In this document: positions 17,197-27,353 of the stretch, piece by piece
How positions within the stretch are numbered: position 1 is the stretch's first letter
Layout of the letters: each line of letters opens with the position of its first letter
Source: Peribacillus deserti
GTDB lineage: Bacteria; Bacillota; Bacilli; Bacillales; DSM-1321
Length of the DNA: 64,000 bases
Direction: 5' to 3'
NCBI RefSeq assembly: GCF_002863585.1
Contig: NZ_PGUY01000003.1
Location: forward strand, 1 to 64,000
Notes under the pieces: generated by a model
The model's database searches: none
Seen by the model: the letters and a program-made list of their open reading frames with translations, nothing else
Told to the model about the DNA's origin: nothing
Made by a program: the position numbers and the translations under genes

Positions 17197-18278
17197 TGAA
17201 ACAGCTTCAGCTTGACCTGCAATATTTCTCAGGGGAAAAAACAGAAAAAGCCACTCCAAAGAAAAGGGAGGACGCAAGAAAAAAAGGCCAGACAGCCAAA
17301 AGCCAGGATCTGAACACAGCTATTGTCCTGCTTGCGGTATTTTTCCTCTTGATGATCACGGGTCCGTCGATGCTTGAAAAAATGATGTTCCTTTTTACGG
17401 AGTATCTGAGGGATTTCAGCACTGTGAGCCTGGAGGCCGAAAATATCCAGCCGCTGTTTGTCGGTGTCATCACAGAACTTGCAAAGCTGCTTGCCCCTGT
17501 GTTAGGCGTTGCACTTATTGCAGGAGCCGCTGCCAATTATTTTCAGGTAGGCGTTATGTTTTCCACGGAAGCCATCCAATTTAAGCTTGAGAAATTAAAT
17601 CCTATCAGCGGGTTCAAACGGATCGTTTCCATGAGGGCTATTGTTGAGTTATTGAAATCCATCCTGAAAATCGCGATTGTCGGACTTGTCACTTTCCTGG
17701 TGATTTGGAATAAGCTTCCCGAAATCATGCTGTTATCCCAGAAGACCGCCGGCGCTGCACTGTCAACCCTTGCTAAAATAACCATCACGGTCGGTTTATT
17801 TGCTTCAGGTGCCTTATTGTTTTTGTCGCTGCTTGACTATATGTACCAGAAGTTTGATTTTGAAAAAAGTATCCGAATGTCCAAACAGGATATTAAAGAT
17901 GAATATAAAAACATTGAGGGCGACCCTTTAATCAAATCAAAAATTAAACAGAGACAGAGAGAAATGGCCATGCAGCGAATGATGCAGGAAGTCCCAAAAG
18001 CGGATGTAGTGATCACGAACCCGACTCACTATGCTATTGCCTTAAAGTACGATGAGGAAAAGGGGGATGCGCCCTATGTGGTGGCTAAGGGCGTTGATTT
18101 TATGGCCCAGAAAATAAAGTCTGTGGCAGGCGAACATGATATTGTCATGGTTGAGAACCGGCCGCTGGCAAGAGCCCTGCATGATGGCAGTGAAATAGGA
18201 CAGGCCATTCCCGAAGAGTTTTTTAAAGCAGTTGCTGAAATTTTAGCGTATGTCTATAAGTTAAAAGGTAAAATTTGA
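17196..18278 (+). CDS. flhB: Flagellar export switch protein FlhB
   Basis: Export-gate component that switches substrate class from hook to filament. 360 aa: a cytoplasmic N-terminus (EKTEKATPKKREDARKKGQ), four membrane spans (about 35-210) and a C-terminal cytoplasmic domain. The autocleavage motif NPTH is at about residues 275-278 and is intact. ATG 17196 overlaps the fliR stop. Confidence 0.96.
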   Translation: MKQLQLDLQYFSGEKTEKATPKKREDARKKGQTAKSQDLNTAIVLLAVFFLLMITGPSMLEKMMFLFTEYLRDFSTVSLEAENIQPLFVGVITELAKLLAPVLGVALIAGAAANYFQVGVMFSTEAIQFKLEKLNPISGFKRIVSMRAIVELLKSILKIAIVGLVTFLVIWNKLPEIMLLSQKTAGAALSTLAKITITVGLFASGALLFLSLLDYMYQKFDFEKSIRMSKQDIKDEYKNIEGDPLIKSKIKQRQREMAMQRMMQEVPKADVVITNPTHYAIALKYDEEKGDAPYVVAKGVDFMAQKIKSVAGEHDIVMVENRPLARALHDGSEIGQAIPEEFFKAVAEILAYVYKLKGKI

Positions 18279-18303
18279 TTCATTTTTGATAGGAGAGAGA
18301 TTT

Positions 18304-20340
18304 ATGCCAGCAAGAGATTTATCAGTCCTAATGAGCGTTATCCTAATTGTTGCCATGTTGATTATTCCATTTCCTACCTGGCTGTTAAGCTTATTGATCA
18401 TTATCAACATTTCTCTTGCATTATTGGTGCTGCTCACATCCATGAATATGCAGGAACCGCTTCAATTTTCTATATTTCCATCTCTCTTGCTGTTATTAAC
18501 ATTATTTAGGCTGGGCCTGAATGTTTCTACAACCCGATCGATTTTAAGCACAGGAGAAGGCGGTGGGGTTGTAGAAACATTTGGAACCTTCGTGGTGGGC
18601 GGAAATATTATTGTCGGGCTGGTTGTTTTCTTGATTCTGGTCATCATTCAATTTGTTGTCATTACAAAAGGAGCAGAGCGTGTGTCAGAGGTAGCAGCCC
18701 GATTTACATTAGACGCGATGCCGGGTAAACAGATGAGTATTGACGCAGACTTGAATGCCGGGATGATTTCCGAGAAAGAAGCCAGAGAAAGACGAGAAAA
18801 AGTAAGCCGCGAAGCTGATTTCTATGGAGCTATGGATGGTGCCAGTAAATTCGTTAAGGGCGACGCTATTGCGGGGATCATCATTGTCCTGATCAACCTT
18901 ATCTTCGGGATTGTAATCGGAATCATGCAGCAGGATATGAGTTTTGCAGAAGCTGGACATCACTTTTCATTGCTGTCCGTTGGGGATGGCATCGTAAGCC
19001 AAGTGCCGGCTCTGTTGATTTCTACCGCAACAGGAATCGTTGTAACCCGTGCTGCGTCTGAAGGCAATTTAGGCTCTGATATTTCCTCACAGCTTCTGGC
19101 ATTTCCCCCTATGCTGTATGTGGCGGGTGGAACAATTGCACTTCTCGGTTTATTTACACCGATAAATGATCTCGTAACTTTGCCGGTTGCTGCGTTCTTA
19201 ATTATTGGGGGATATATGGCAAATCGAAAGCCTCGGGCAGACGAGGCAGAGCTTCAGGAAATAGAAGAAGAAATTGAAACAGACGAAATGAAAAGTCCTG
19301 AAAGTGTCGTCAATCTTCTGAGTGTCGATCCAATCGAGTTTGAGTTCGGCTATGGACTTATCCCTCTGGCTGATACCAATCAGGGAGGAGATTTACTGGA
19401 TCGGATTGTGATGATCAGGAGACAGCTGGCGATAGAAATGGGACTGGTCATTCCGGTGGTGCGGATCCGGGACAATATACAGCTTAATCCAAACGAATAT
19501 CGTCTGAAGATTAAGGGAAATGAAATGGCGAGAGGGGAGCTTCTGCTGGATCATTATCTAGCGATGAGCCCGGGCATTGAAGATGATGGCATTGAAGGAA
19601 TTGATACGATAGAACCTTCCTTCGGTCTCCCGGCGAAATGGATTTCCGATGAAGCCAAGGAACACGCTGAAATGATGGGATATACAGTGGTAGATCCTCC
19701 AAGTGTCGTTTCAACACACATTACTGAAGTGATAAAAGCAAATGCACATGAGCTGCTTGGAAGGCAGGAAACAAAACAGCTGATCGATCATTTAAGGGAA
19801 AGTTCGCCGATTTTAGTCGAAGAAGTAACGCCAAACCCGCTTACAATCGGTGAAGTTCAAAAAGTGCTGTCAAAGCTGCTTAGAGAAAAAGTATCGATTA
19901 GGAACCTGCCGATCATTTTTGAAACATTGGCAGATTTCGGCAAGCTTTCTACAGACACAGATCTTTTAACGGAGTATGTCAGACAGGCTCTGGCCAGACA
20001 GATCACAAGTCAATATACAGTACCGAATGAAAGCATGAAGGTCATCACCTTATCAGGCAGAGTGGAAAAGCTGGTCGCTGAAGGTGTACAACAAACCGAG
20101 CATGGGAATTACCTAAGTCTCGATCCGGAAGTTTCGCAGGCCATTTTAGAATCCATAGCCAATAAACTCGAAGAATCGTCTCTGATGGAGCAGACCCCGA
20201 TTGTCTTATGCTCCCCTGCGGTCAGGATGTATATCCGGCAGTTATCCGAAAGGTATTTTCCGCAAGTTCCCATACTTTCATACAATGAACTAGAAGCAAA
20301 CGTTGAAGTACAAAGTGTAGGGGTGGTGAACGTAGAATGA
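18304..20340 (+). CDS. flhA: Flagellar export gate protein FlhA
   Basis: Largest export-gate protein, 678 aa. About eight membrane spans in residues 10-310, with the conserved cytoplasmic loop MPGKQMSIDADLNAGM near 140-155, then a large cytoplasmic domain that docks export chaperones. ATG 18304 is 6 nt after AGGAGAG (18291-18297); a TTG at 18286 in frame precedes that site and is not favoured. It overlaps flhF by 4 nt (ATGA). Confidence 0.96.
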   Translation: MPARDLSVLMSVILIVAMLIIPFPTWLLSLLIIINISLALLVLLTSMNMQEPLQFSIFPSLLLLLTLFRLGLNVSTTRSILSTGEGGGVVETFGTFVVGGNIIVGLVVFLILVIIQFVVITKGAERVSEVAARFTLDAMPGKQMSIDADLNAGMISEKEARERREKVSREADFYGAMDGASKFVKGDAIAGIIIVLINLIFGIVIGIMQQDMSFAEAGHHFSLLSVGDGIVSQVPALLISTATGIVVTRAASEGNLGSDISSQLLAFPPMLYVAGGTIALLGLFTPINDLVTLPVAAFLIIGGYMANRKPRADEAELQEIEEEIETDEMKSPESVVNLLSVDPIEFEFGYGLIPLADTNQGGDLLDRIVMIRRQLAIEMGLVIPVVRIRDNIQLNPNEYRLKIKGNEMARGELLLDHYLAMSPGIEDDGIEGIDTIEPSFGLPAKWISDEAKEHAEMMGYTVVDPPSVVSTHITEVIKANAHELLGRQETKQLIDHLRESSPILVEEVTPNPLTIGEVQKVLSKLLREKVSIRNLPIIFETLADFGKLSTDTDLLTEYVRQALARQITSQYTVPNESMKVITLSGRVEKLVAEGVQQTEHGNYLSLDPEVSQAILESIANKLEESSLMEQTPIVLCSPAVRMYIRQLSERYFPQVPILSYNELEANVEVQSVGVVNVE

Positions 20341-21533
20341 AAGTGAAAAAATATGTGGCGCCGACAATGGCACAGGCAATGAATGAAATCAGAAGTGAAC
20401 TGGGAAATGATGCCGTCATTCTAAATTCAAAAGTGATACATTCAGGCGGTTTTATGGGCCTGTTCAAAAAAAGGAATTTTGAGGTAGTGGCAGCCATCGA
20501 CCCGATGGCTGCCAGGCCCCAGAAACCTTTAGTGAAAGAAAAACCGAGAAAAGCAATCGTTAAAAAGGAAAAAAAACCCGAGCAAAACAACATTGAACCT
20601 GCTGAGAAGATAAGCAGGCTGCACAATGAAACGCCGCCATTTCCTGCAAAAGTCATGCATGAAATCTCTCAGCTTAAACAGATGCTTTCCGGGTTATCTC
20701 AAGATAACGCTCTGTTAAAAGAGAGTCTTCCTGAACCGATTCGACTTATCGATATTCATCTTCAAAAAATCGATGTGGATCTTAAGGTCCGGCAGGCGCT
20801 GGTCCATAAGCTGCTGGAGAAATGGTACTCCAGCCAGGGAAAGGCAGCAGTCAGCGACGTCAAGAGCTGGGCCAGGGAAGAGCTTAAACAGCAGCTTGCA
20901 GCCATCAGGCTCCCTAAGCGGGTCTTTACGAAAAAATTTATTAATGTTGTGGGTCCAACAGGAGTAGGTAAAACGACCACTCTAGCGAAGATAGCGTCAG
21001 AAATTGTGCTGAAGCAGCAAAAAAAAATCGCTTTTATCACGACAGACACCTACCGGATCGGAGCTATCGAACAGCTCAAAACGTACGCGCAAATATTGGG
21101 TGTTCCGCTGGAGGTTGCCTACAATGCGGAAGACTTTAGCCGGGCATCCAAAAGGTTCGCCGAATATGACCATATTTTTGTCGATACAGCCGGACGGAAT
21201 TTTCGCAATCAGTCATATGTCCAGGATTTAAAGGGAGTAATTCAATTCCAGGAAGAGATGGAAACCTATTTAGTATTGTCCCTGACTTCGCGGCAATCTG
21301 ATATGGAAGATATTTTCCGCCAGTTTTCCATCCTTCCAATTAACGGATTTATTTTTACAAAAGCTGATGAAACCGCGTGTCATGGGGCGATGCTCAATGT
21401 GATGCTGGAGCACCAAATGGGTGCGGCGTTTCTTGCTTCAGGCCAGAATGTTCCAGATGACATTGAAGAAGCGACTCCTGACACTATTATAAAAACATTA
21501 TTTGGGGATATGAAACATGAAGGATCAAGCTGA
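20337..21533 (+). CDS. flhF: SRP-type GTPase FlhF
   Basis: Signal-recognition-particle family GTPase that fixes flagellar position with FlhG. 398 aa: a basic variable B domain (about 1-120), the N domain, then the G domain with P-loop GPTGVGKT at about 206-213, TDTYRIGA and DTAGR motifs. It starts in the flhA stop codon and overlaps flhG by 17 nt. Confidence 0.95.
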   Translation: MKVKKYVAPTMAQAMNEIRSELGNDAVILNSKVIHSGGFMGLFKKRNFEVVAAIDPMAARPQKPLVKEKPRKAIVKKEKKPEQNNIEPAEKISRLHNETPPFPAKVMHEISQLKQMLSGLSQDNALLKESLPEPIRLIDIHLQKIDVDLKVRQALVHKLLEKWYSSQGKAAVSDVKSWAREELKQQLAAIRLPKRVFTKKFINVVGPTGVGKTTTLAKIASEIVLKQQKKIAFITTDTYRIGAIEQLKTYAQILGVPLEVAYNAEDFSRASKRFAEYDHIFVDTAGRNFRNQSYVQDLKGVIQFQEEMETYLVLSLTSRQSDMEDIFRQFSILPINGFIFTKADETACHGAMLNVMLEHQMGAAFLASGQNVPDDIEEATPDTIIKTLFGDMKHEGSS

Positions 21534-22404
21534 AGTATTACGGCACAGATTAGACAAGCTGAGGACAAAAAAGCACACAAAAGCCATCTCCGTGATCAGC
21601 GGGAAGGGCGGTGTAGGTAAATCCAACTTCTCCTTGAATTTTGCCATTGCCCTTTCGCAAAAGGGGAAGTCTGTCCTTGTGTTTGATATGGATATCGGGA
21701 TGGGCAATATAGATATTCTTATGGGAAGTACATCTTCAAAGAATATCGTCCATTTTTTTGAAGGGAGCCTGCCGCTCGAAGAGGTGATTTCCAAAGGGCC
21801 GGCGGATATTTCGTATATTGCGGGCGGCACCGGGTTACCAACTATCTTTCAGATGGCACCTGAAATGGTCGATCAATTTTTCAAAGAGTTTGAAAGAATC
21901 ATGGAAGATTACGATTATATTATTTTTGACATGGGTGCAGGAATTTCGGAAGATACCGTCCCTTTTCTTCTAGCGGGGGACGAGATCTTTGTTATTACCA
22001 CTCCTGAGCCGACTTCAGTAACCGATGCATATGCAGCCATTAAATATCTGGCATTACAGCAGCAGTCTATTCCTTTTTTTCTTATATGCAATAAAGCAGG
22101 AGATGAGAAGGAAGGAAAGCTGACATTAAACAGGCTGCAGAACGTGGTTAGACAATTTTTGAAGCTTGAGATGAATGTGCTGGGAGTTCTGCCCGATGAC
22201 AAAATAGTCTCGAAGTCAGTGATCAGACAGACGCCTTTTATTATAAACAGCCCTTCTTCAAAGATTTCGACAGCATTGAATATATTAATTTCTTCATATT
22301 TGTCAAACGAATATCCAGAAGTGCCTTTAGAATCAATCAAAGGCTTTGTCAGCCGCCTTCGACAGTTTGTGTTCGGGAGGAAGGAAAGCCCATGGAAACA
22401 ATAA
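21517..22404 (+). CDS. flhG: MinD-like ATPase FlhG (YlxH)
   Basis: ATPase of the MinD/ParA family that controls flagellar number and pattern. 295 aa. The N-terminus contains DQAEVLR (residues 3-9), matching the DQAxxLR peptide known to stimulate FlhF. The deviant Walker A SGKGGVGKS is at 28-36. A C-terminal basic/hydrophobic segment may act as the membrane-targeting helix. Overlaps flhF and cheB. Confidence 0.94.
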   Translation: MKDQAEVLRHRLDKLRTKKHTKAISVISGKGGVGKSNFSLNFAIALSQKGKSVLVFDMDIGMGNIDILMGSTSSKNIVHFFEGSLPLEEVISKGPADISYIAGGTGLPTIFQMAPEMVDQFFKEFERIMEDYDYIIFDMGAGISEDTVPFLLAGDEIFVITTPEPTSVTDAYAAIKYLALQQQSIPFFLICNKAGDEKEGKLTLNRLQNVVRQFLKLEMNVLGVLPDDKIVSKSVIRQTPFIINSPSSKISTALNILISSYLSNEYPEVPLESIKGFVSRLRQFVFGRKESPWKQ

Positions 22405-23468
22405 AAGTCCTCGTGGTCGATGATTCCGCTTTTATGAGGAAATTGATTACAGGATTCTTATCAGAACATGCCAGGATTGAGGTAGCGGGAACAGCAAGGA
22501 ATGGGAAAGATGCCATTGAGAAAGTCAAAGCTCTAAGGCCCGACGTTGTAACCCTGGATATTGAAATGCCTGTGATGAATGGCTTGGAAGCACTTGAAAA
22601 CATAATGAAGGAAAAGCCTGTACCCTGCATTATGCTCTCAAGCACAACCGTGGAAGGAGCTGAAAACACACTGCATGCCATTTCTTTAGGTGCGTTTGAT
22701 TTTGTTCCTAAGCCATCCGGTGCTATTTCTCTCGATTTACATAAAATCAAAGAATCATTGATTGGGAAGGTTCTGGCTGCAGGAAGCATCAATACGGAAT
22801 TGTTAAGCAGGCAGACCGACAGGATTAAAGAGACAAGTTTAATTAAAGCGGCTGGGGACAACTCTTTGAAAAGAGACACCAGGCAAAAGTCTGTGCCCGG
22901 GAAAAAAATCATTTGTATCGGTACCTCCACCGGCGGGCCGGGAGCCCTTCAAAATGTATTATGCAGAATGACTGCAGATTTGGATGCCCCCATTCTGATC
23001 GTTCAGCATATGCCAGAAGGATTTACGAAGTCGCTGGCAAGGCGTTTGGATACTCTGTCTGACATTCATGTAAAGGAAGCCGAAGAAGGAGATATCCTTC
23101 AAAACGGTACTGCGTACATTGCGCCGGGGGGCTCCCATCTGAGAGTAAAAAAGGCAGGGGATCACCTGGCCGTTTCTCTTAGCAGAGATGCAGTCCGAAA
23201 CGGTCACAGGCCATCTGTTGATGTGATGTTCGAATCTGCCGCCGAACTTGAAGATTATATGAAAATAGCGGTCATTATGACAGGAATGGGAAATGATGGA
23301 TCACATGGACTTTTAGCCATGAAAAAAACAGGAACCACCAAAGCAATCGCCGAATCGGAGGGCACTTCCGTAGTATATGGAATGCCGAAAGCCGCCATTG
23401 CAACCCGATGTGTTGATGCAATAGAAGATGTAAACAACATTGCACAGGCCATACAAAAATTATTGTGA
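22392..23468 (+). CDS. cheB: Chemotaxis methylesterase CheB
   Basis: Removes methyl groups from chemoreceptors for adaptation. 358 aa: a receiver domain with phosphoacceptor D56 (TLDIEMPVMNG), a linker, then the methylesterase domain with the Ser in GTSTGGPG, the His in QHMPEGF and the Asp in GMGNDGSHG. All three catalytic residues are visible. It overlaps flhG by 13 nt and is followed by cheA. Confidence 0.97.
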   Translation: METIKVLVVDDSAFMRKLITGFLSEHARIEVAGTARNGKDAIEKVKALRPDVVTLDIEMPVMNGLEALENIMKEKPVPCIMLSSTTVEGAENTLHAISLGAFDFVPKPSGAISLDLHKIKESLIGKVLAAGSINTELLSRQTDRIKETSLIKAAGDNSLKRDTRQKSVPGKKIICIGTSTGGPGALQNVLCRMTADLDAPILIVQHMPEGFTKSLARRLDTLSDIHVKEAEEGDILQNGTAYIAPGGSHLRVKKAGDHLAVSLSRDAVRNGHRPSVDVMFESAAELEDYMKIAVIMTGMGNDGSHGLLAMKKTGTTKAIAESEGTSVVYGMPKAAIATRCVDAIEDVNNIAQAIQKLL

Positions 23469-23489
23469 AAGTTGAAGGATGTGTAGATT

Positions 23490-25526
23490 ATGGATATGAG
23501 TCAGTATCTTGAGGTTTTTATCGAGGAAAGTAAAGAACACCTTCAGACCTGCAGTGAACAATTATTGGAGCTGGAAAAGAATCCAGAAGACTTGGCCATC
23601 GTTAATGAAATATTCCGTTCAGCCCATACATTAAAAGGGATGTCCGCCACTATGGGGTACGAAGACTTAGCTAATCTAACTCACAAGATGGAAAATGTCC
23701 TGGATGGCATTCGTAATGAAAAAATCAGGGTGTCTACAGAAATCCTCGATGTAGTGTTTCAGGCGGTGGACGATCTGGAAGCCATGGTGTTTTCCATATC
23801 GGACGGTGGAGACGGCAAAAGAAACATTTCAGAGGTAGTTAACAAGCTGATGCTGATCGAAAAAGGAGAACCTCTGACAGAGGCACTCGCAAAGCAGGAG
23901 ATGTCGGCTGCTTCAGCACCTGAAATGCAGGAAGGTACGTTACTGATTTCGTATGATGAGTTTGAGCTGACTGTTCTCCAGCAGTCTAGGGAACAAGGCT
24001 TTGACAGCTATGAAGTGACTGTGCAGATCCGGGAGGACTGTCTTTTAAAAGCGGTAAGAGTGTTCATGGTCTTCGAAGTCTTAGAAAAGGCTGGGGAAGT
24101 GATTAAATCAACCCCTTCTGCTGAAAAATTGGAAGAAGAACAATTTGACCGGGAATTTATTGTCACATTGATTACAAAAGAAAGTGCTGAAGACATCTGC
24201 AAAAAAGTGATGAAGGTGTCTGAAGTTGAGCATGCAGAATGCCGGCCCGTCATCCTGGAACAAAATGAAAACCAGCCTGAAAACGATTCAGGAAATGTTC
24301 CTGACGAAGAGAAAGCAGATGACATAAAGACTGAAGAAAAGAAAAAAGTGGCACCAGGCACGAGGCCTGCAGGCACTGGAAATAAAACGATCCGGGTAAA
24401 TATTGAGCGCCTGGACAGTTTGATGAACTTATTTGAAGAACTGGTAATCGACCGCGGCAGGCTTGAACAAATCTCAAGAGAAGTGAACAACCAGGAATTA
24501 AATGAAACGGTTGAGAGAATGTCGCGGATTTCCGGCGATCTTCAAAATATCATCCTGAATATGAGGATGGTTCCAGTAGACACGGTGTTTAACCGTTTTC
24601 CAAAAATGGTGCGCCAGCTTGCTAGAGACCTGAATAAAAATATTAACCTGGAAATTATCGGAGCGGAAACAGAATTGGACCGGACTGTTATAGATGAAAT
24701 TGGGGATCCGCTGGTCCATCTGTTGAGAAATGCCCTTGATCATGGAATTGAAATGCCTTCTGTACGGAGGGGAAAAGGCAAAAGCGAAGAAGGAAAAGTG
24801 ACCCTGAAAGCGTATCATAGCGGCAACTATGTGTTCATTGAAATCGAAGACGACGGTGCAGGCATGAACAGGGAAAAAATCCTGCGTAAAGCGATTGAAA
24901 AAGGAATTCTGTCCGAACAGGCTTCTGAAACCATGACCGATAAACAGGTGTACAACTTAATCTTTGCTTCAGGCTTCTCAACAGCTGACCAAATTTCAGA
25001 TATTTCCGGCCGCGGGGTCGGGCTGGATGTGGTAAGAAATACGATCGAGTCCCTGGGCGGTGCTGTGTCAATCGATTCGCAGGAAGGAAAAGGATCTGTT
25101 TTCTCCATACAGCTTCCGCTTACACTTTCTATCATATCGGTCATGCTGATTGAAATACAGAAAGAGAAATATGCAATTCCACTCTCTTCTATTATAGAGA
25201 CAGCCATTATTAAAAAATCTGAAGTGCTGAATGCACACAGCCAAAAGGTCATTGATTTCAGGGGCAGAGTTGTGCCTTTAGTTTTTCTGAAAGAAGTTCT
25301 TGAAGTCCCGCAGATGTTTGAAGAAGATGAATTTTATTCATTGGTTATGGTCCGAAAAGGAGATAAAATGGCTGGGCTTGTAGTGGACCGGTTCATTGGC
25401 CAGCAAGAGATTGTCCTAAAAGCACTAGGCAGCTATCTGCAATCAGCCTTTGCCATTTCAGGTGCCACCATTTTGGGCGACGGACAGGTAGCCTTGATTA
25501 TTGACTGCAATGCTCTTATAAAATAA
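23490..25526 (+). CDS. cheA: Chemotaxis histidine kinase CheA
   Basis: Central kinase of chemotaxis, phosphorylating CheY and CheB. 678 aa: HPt domain with His46 in FRSAHTLKGMS, a CheY/CheB-binding P2 region (about 140-265), a charged linker, dimerisation domain (about 300-360), the ATPase domain with N box (LLRNALDHGIE), G1 (IEDDGAGM) and G2 (GRGVGLDVV), and a C-terminal CheW-like domain. ATG 23490 is 6 nt before an alternative in-frame ATG. Confidence 0.97.
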   Translation: MDMSQYLEVFIEESKEHLQTCSEQLLELEKNPEDLAIVNEIFRSAHTLKGMSATMGYEDLANLTHKMENVLDGIRNEKIRVSTEILDVVFQAVDDLEAMVFSISDGGDGKRNISEVVNKLMLIEKGEPLTEALAKQEMSAASAPEMQEGTLLISYDEFELTVLQQSREQGFDSYEVTVQIREDCLLKAVRVFMVFEVLEKAGEVIKSTPSAEKLEEEQFDREFIVTLITKESAEDICKKVMKVSEVEHAECRPVILEQNENQPENDSGNVPDEEKADDIKTEEKKKVAPGTRPAGTGNKTIRVNIERLDSLMNLFEELVIDRGRLEQISREVNNQELNETVERMSRISGDLQNIILNMRMVPVDTVFNRFPKMVRQLARDLNKNINLEIIGAETELDRTVIDEIGDPLVHLLRNALDHGIEMPSVRRGKGKSEEGKVTLKAYHSGNYVFIEIEDDGAGMNREKILRKAIEKGILSEQASETMTDKQVYNLIFASGFSTADQISDISGRGVGLDVVRNTIESLGGAVSIDSQEGKGSVFSIQLPLTLSIISVMLIEIQKEKYAIPLSSIIETAIIKKSEVLNAHSQKVIDFRGRVVPLVFLKEVLEVPQMFEEDEFYSLVMVRKGDKMAGLVVDRFIGQQEIVLKALGSYLQSAFAISGATILGDGQVALIIDCNALIK

Positions 25527-25563
25527 TGAATTTTTATAGATTATGGTTAGGAGAATGATAGGT

Positions 25564-26046
25564 ATGGCCGAATCAGCAGCACTCAGTACAGCTTCTGAAC
25601 TAAAAGTGATTATATTTCAGCTGGTAGACAAGGAATATGCGCTCCCTGTTAGTCAGGTGAGATCGATTGAAAAGCTTCAGCATATTACGCGTGTCCCAAA
25701 AACCCCCCACTTCGTTAAAGGAGTATTGAATCTCCGCGGAGTTGTTACGCCGATAATAGACCTTCGTCTGCGGTTTGGGCTTGAACAGGAGCCATATTCA
25801 GACAGTACCAGAATTATTATTGCGGCAGCCCAGGAATCTGAAGTCGGATTAATCGTGGATGCGGCTAATGATGTACTTGATATTCAAGCGGAATCCATTG
25901 AACCCCAGCCGGAGGTAGCTGGTACGATCGATGAAGAATATATAGAAGGAATTGTGAAGATCGATAAACGGCTTTTTATTTTATTGAATTTAGATAAAGT
26001 CTTAAATCCAGAGGAACTGAACAATACTTCTGGAAAAGAAGGCTGA
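25564..26046 (+). CDS. cheW: Chemotaxis coupling protein CheW
   Basis: Adaptor joining chemoreceptors to CheA. 160 aa, a single CheW domain (KVIIFQLVDKEYALPVSQV near residue 14 onward; VLNLRGVVTPIIDLR near 55-70). I chose ATG 25564, 10 nt after TAGGAG (25548-25553). Upstream in-frame ATGs at 25543 and 25555 are before or touching that site. Confidence 0.96.
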   Translation: MAESAALSTASELKVIIFQLVDKEYALPVSQVRSIEKLQHITRVPKTPHFVKGVLNLRGVVTPIIDLRLRFGLEQEPYSDSTRIIIAAAQESEVGLIVDAANDVLDIQAESIEPQPEVAGTIDEEYIEGIVKIDKRLFILLNLDKVLNPEELNNTSGKEG

Positions 26047-26048
26047 TC

Positions 26049-26696
26049 ATGAGTTTTATTCATCATATCACTCATTTACAATTAGATAGTTTAAAAGAAA
26101 TCGGCAATATTGGGGCGGGAAATGCTGCCACCGCTTTATCCAGGCTTTTGAACAAGAAAGTGGATATGAAAGTACCCGACGTCAGAATCGTCTCTTTTGA
26201 TGAGATGATGGAAATGGCTGGCGGAACAGAGACCGTTGTGGCCATCGTTTTTTTTAGAATTGAAGGTGATGCACCCGGCAGCATGTTTTTCCTTCTGCCG
26301 CTAAAACAGGCATCAAGCTTTATTTCTCAATTAACTGGAGAAGAAACAAACATTGGAGACCAGCCTTACTTTTCGGAGCTGGCCAGCTCCGCTCTTAAAG
26401 AGCTGAGCAACATCCTCGCAGGGTCATACTTATCGGCACTATCCGATTTTACCCATTTAAATATCTATCCATCGATACCTTATTTGGCAGTGGATATGGC
26501 TGGGGCGGTCATAAGCCAGGGATTGATAGAGATTTCACATGCAGGCGACTATGCCATTGTGATCAATACAGCTTTACATGAAGAAGATGGCAAGAGCAGG
26601 AATAATATGGACGGCCAGTTTTATCTCATTCCAGATCCCGAATCCTTTGAGATTATATTTAAAGCATTAGGAGTTAACGAGAATGGCAGCTGCTGA
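26049..26696 (+). CDS. cheC: CheY-P phosphatase CheC
   Basis: Phosphatase of CheY-P and regulator of CheD. 215 aa. The two phosphatase helices with E-x3-N are present: [16 protein letters not shown] near residue 17 and [19 protein letters not shown] near 112. It follows cheW directly and overlaps cheD by 14 nt, so CheC and CheD, which bind each other, are likely translated in a coupled way. Confidence 0.95.
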   Translation: MSFIHHITHLQLDSLKEIGNIGAGNAATALSRLLNKKVDMKVPDVRIVSFDEMMEMAGGTETVVAIVFFRIEGDAPGSMFFLLPLKQASSFISQLTGEETNIGDQPYFSELASSALKELSNILAGSYLSALSDFTHLNIYPSIPYLAVDMAGAVISQGLIEISHAGDYAIVINTALHEEDGKSRNNMDGQFYLIPDPESFEIIFKALGVNENGSC

Positions 26697-27186
26697 GATA
26701 AGCAACATTATAAAAGTCGGAATTGCTGATATGAATATAGTAAAGTCCCCCGGTTTCATCCGAACGTCAGGTCTCGGCTCCTGTGTGGGTGTTGTAATTT
26801 ATGATTTGAATAAAGAAATAGCCGGACTTGCCCATGTCATGCTGCCGGATTCCTCCCTCTCAAAAGGGGAATCCATCAATAAGGCTAAATATGCCGATAC
26901 GGCTGTCCCGGAATTACTGGAACTGCTCAAACAGGCAGGGGCATGTCCTGCACTATTAAAGGCTAAGCTTGCAGGCGGCGCTCAAATGTTCCAGTTTTCG
27001 AACGGAAATGAATTGCTGCGGATTGGTCCGCGGAATGTAGAGGCGGTCAAACAGCAATTAGAACGACTCCAAATCCCGGTGCTGAGTGAAGATACTGGAG
27101 GTAACAGCGGGAGGACGATCGAGTTTGATCCAAAACAAGGTATTTTGAATATCAGGACAGTGAATAAGGGAGTCATGGATATATAG
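26683..27186 (+). CDS. cheD: Receptor glutamine deamidase CheD
   Basis: Deamidates chemoreceptor glutamines and interacts with CheC. 167 aa. The catalytic Cys is in [10 protein letters not shown] (about residue 33) and the His in AHVMLPD (about 50), with a Thr in [13 protein letters not shown] 26683 follows AGGAG (26669-26673) by 9 nt. Last gene before the gap preceding sigD. Confidence 0.96.
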   Translation: MAAAEISNIIKVGIADMNIVKSPGFIRTSGLGSCVGVVIYDLNKEIAGLAHVMLPDSSLSKGESINKAKYADTAVPELLELLKQAGACPALLKAKLAGGAQMFQFSNGNELLRIGPRNVEAVKQQLERLQIPVLSEDTGGNSGRTIEFDPKQGILNIRTVNKGVMDI

Positions 27187-27291
27187 GATCATTGACGCCT
27201 CTTCGGCCTTTATTCATGAAAATTCAGATGAAAATATTCCTATTTTACTAGTTTCTAGGGGGCAAAAGCTCTTATTAAACGAAAATGGTAC

Positions 27292-27300
27292 TGATATAAT
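27292..27300 (+). promoter_or_regulatory. Extended -10 promoter before sigD
   Basis: TGATATAAT (27292-27300) is a perfect -10 with a TG extension, 54 bp before the sigD start. The -35 region (TTATTA, 27272-27277, 17 bp upstream) is weak, as is common for extended -10 promoters. It lies in a 167-bp gap between cheD and sigD, a place where the genes are close in B. subtilis. Confidence 0.55.
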
Positions 27301-27353
27301 ATCAGTTGTTCAGTTCAAAAAATGTATTCAACGATACTGTGAGGAGGAGTTCC

